The notes beneath the pieces were generated by a model. That model searched no databases and was not told where the DNA came from. It saw only the letters and a program-made list of their open reading frames with translations. A stretch of 6,604 nucleotides of DNA. It comes from Sphingobacteriaceae bacterium. Its GTDB lineage: Bacteria; Bacteroidota; Bacteroidia; Sphingobacteriales; Sphingobacteriaceae. The translations under genes and the position numbers were made by a program. Numbering within the stretch: position 1 is the first letter of the stretch; every line of letters starts with the position of its first letter. Below are positions 6,328-6,604 of the stretch, piece by piece. The stretch lies in assembly GCA_025450155.1 (NCBI GenBank), contig JANWIB010000012.1, positions 1 through 6,604 on the forward strand, given 5' to 3'.

Positions 6328-6604
6328 ATGCCAAAAATTTCAAATAAAGGTCAACGGATGCCTACTTCTCCGATAAGAAAGCTTACTCCTTATGCAGACC
6401 AGGCCAAGAAAGAAGCGAAAATCGTTTACCATCTTAATATAGGGCAGCCGGATATTCAGACTCCCGAAATCATACTGAATGCCATCAAAAATATTTCATT
6501 TAAGGTATGGGCCTACACCCCTTCAGAGGGGTTTCTTTCCTATCGGCAGAAACTGGCGGAATACTATAATAAGCTAGGATATCGTATTGAAGCAGATCAT
6601 ATTA
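6328..6604 (+). CDS. Class I/II PLP aminotransferase, 5' part
   Basis: The first 92 codons of an open frame that continues past the right edge. The translation starts MPKISNKGQRMPTSPIRKL and contains 'YHLNIGQPDIQTPEII' (34-49), the N-terminal substrate-binding signature of fold-type I aspartate/aromatic aminotransferases, followed by 'YTPSEGFLSYRQKLAEYY' (63-80), the usual 'Y..s.G...LR.aia.yy' region. Such enzymes transfer amino groups between amino acids and 2-oxoacids in the cytoplasm. The catalytic lysine lies beyond the window, so the substrate cannot be told (aspartate, aromatic or branched-chain are all possible). The start at 6328 makes the mRNA practically leaderless. The alternative ATG at 6358 has AAAGG seven bases upstream. 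I prefer 6328 because I recall the 'ISxKG' stretch being shared by Bacteroidota homologues, which I have not checked. It follows the DUF1573 gene across a terminator. Confidence 0.9.
   Translation, partial: MPKISNKGQRMPTSPIRKLTPYADQAKKEAKIVYHLNIGQPDIQTPEIILNAIKNISFKVWAYTPSEGFLSYRQKLAEYYNKLGYRIEADHI

Noticed and set aside
1..6604. Mobile element, CRISPR, defence system or RNA gene
   Set aside because: I saw no direct repeat arrays, terminal inverted repeats, transposase or integrase motifs, tRNA-like cloverleaf or rRNA sequence; nearly all of the window is covered by ordinary genes.

Overview
The window looks like ordinary chromosome of a Bacteroidota bacterium. Three things point there. Several genes are preceded by the phylum-specific sigma-A promoter (a TTG/TTTG box, then TAnnTTTG). 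Shine-Dalgarno sequences are mostly absent. The gene families are typical of the phylum: a DUF1573 secreted protein, an E1 2-oxoacid dehydrogenase with alpha and beta subunits fused, and a ValRS of the 'GTDHASIATEAK' kind. Sphingobacteriales or Cytophagales seem the likeliest orders, but that is inference. Base composition is AT-rich, about 42% GC in the sampled parts of valS.

Layout, left to right. Positions 36-587 (+) encode a small secreted protein of unknown function in noticeably AT-richer DNA. It converges on valS (645-3260, -), a complete valyl-tRNA synthetase. Upstream of valS on the same strand lies an 802-residue fused E1 alpha/beta thiamine-diphosphate 2-oxoacid dehydrogenase (3349-5757, -). 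valS has its own promoter in the 88-base gap. A 112-base divergent promoter region separates the E1 gene from a DUF1573 secreted protein (5870-6262, +). That gene ends at a clear intrinsic terminator (6287-6323). The T-tract of the terminator doubles as the -7 box of the next gene, a class I/II PLP aminotransferase that runs off the right edge (6328-6604, +).

How the genes relate: the E1 component would decarboxylate a branched-chain 2-oxoacid or pyruvate and load the acyl group onto a lipoyl-E2 encoded elsewhere. The aminotransferase could supply or consume 2-oxoacids, and ValRS consumes valine. A shared valine/branched-chain theme is possible but unproven. No mobile element, RNA gene, CRISPR array or defence system was found, and I see no new multi-gene system. 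The most interesting points are the substituted metal-binding motif of the E1 alpha half (GDG...NN replaced by GNA...DD), two apparently leaderless genes, and the terminator/promoter overlap.
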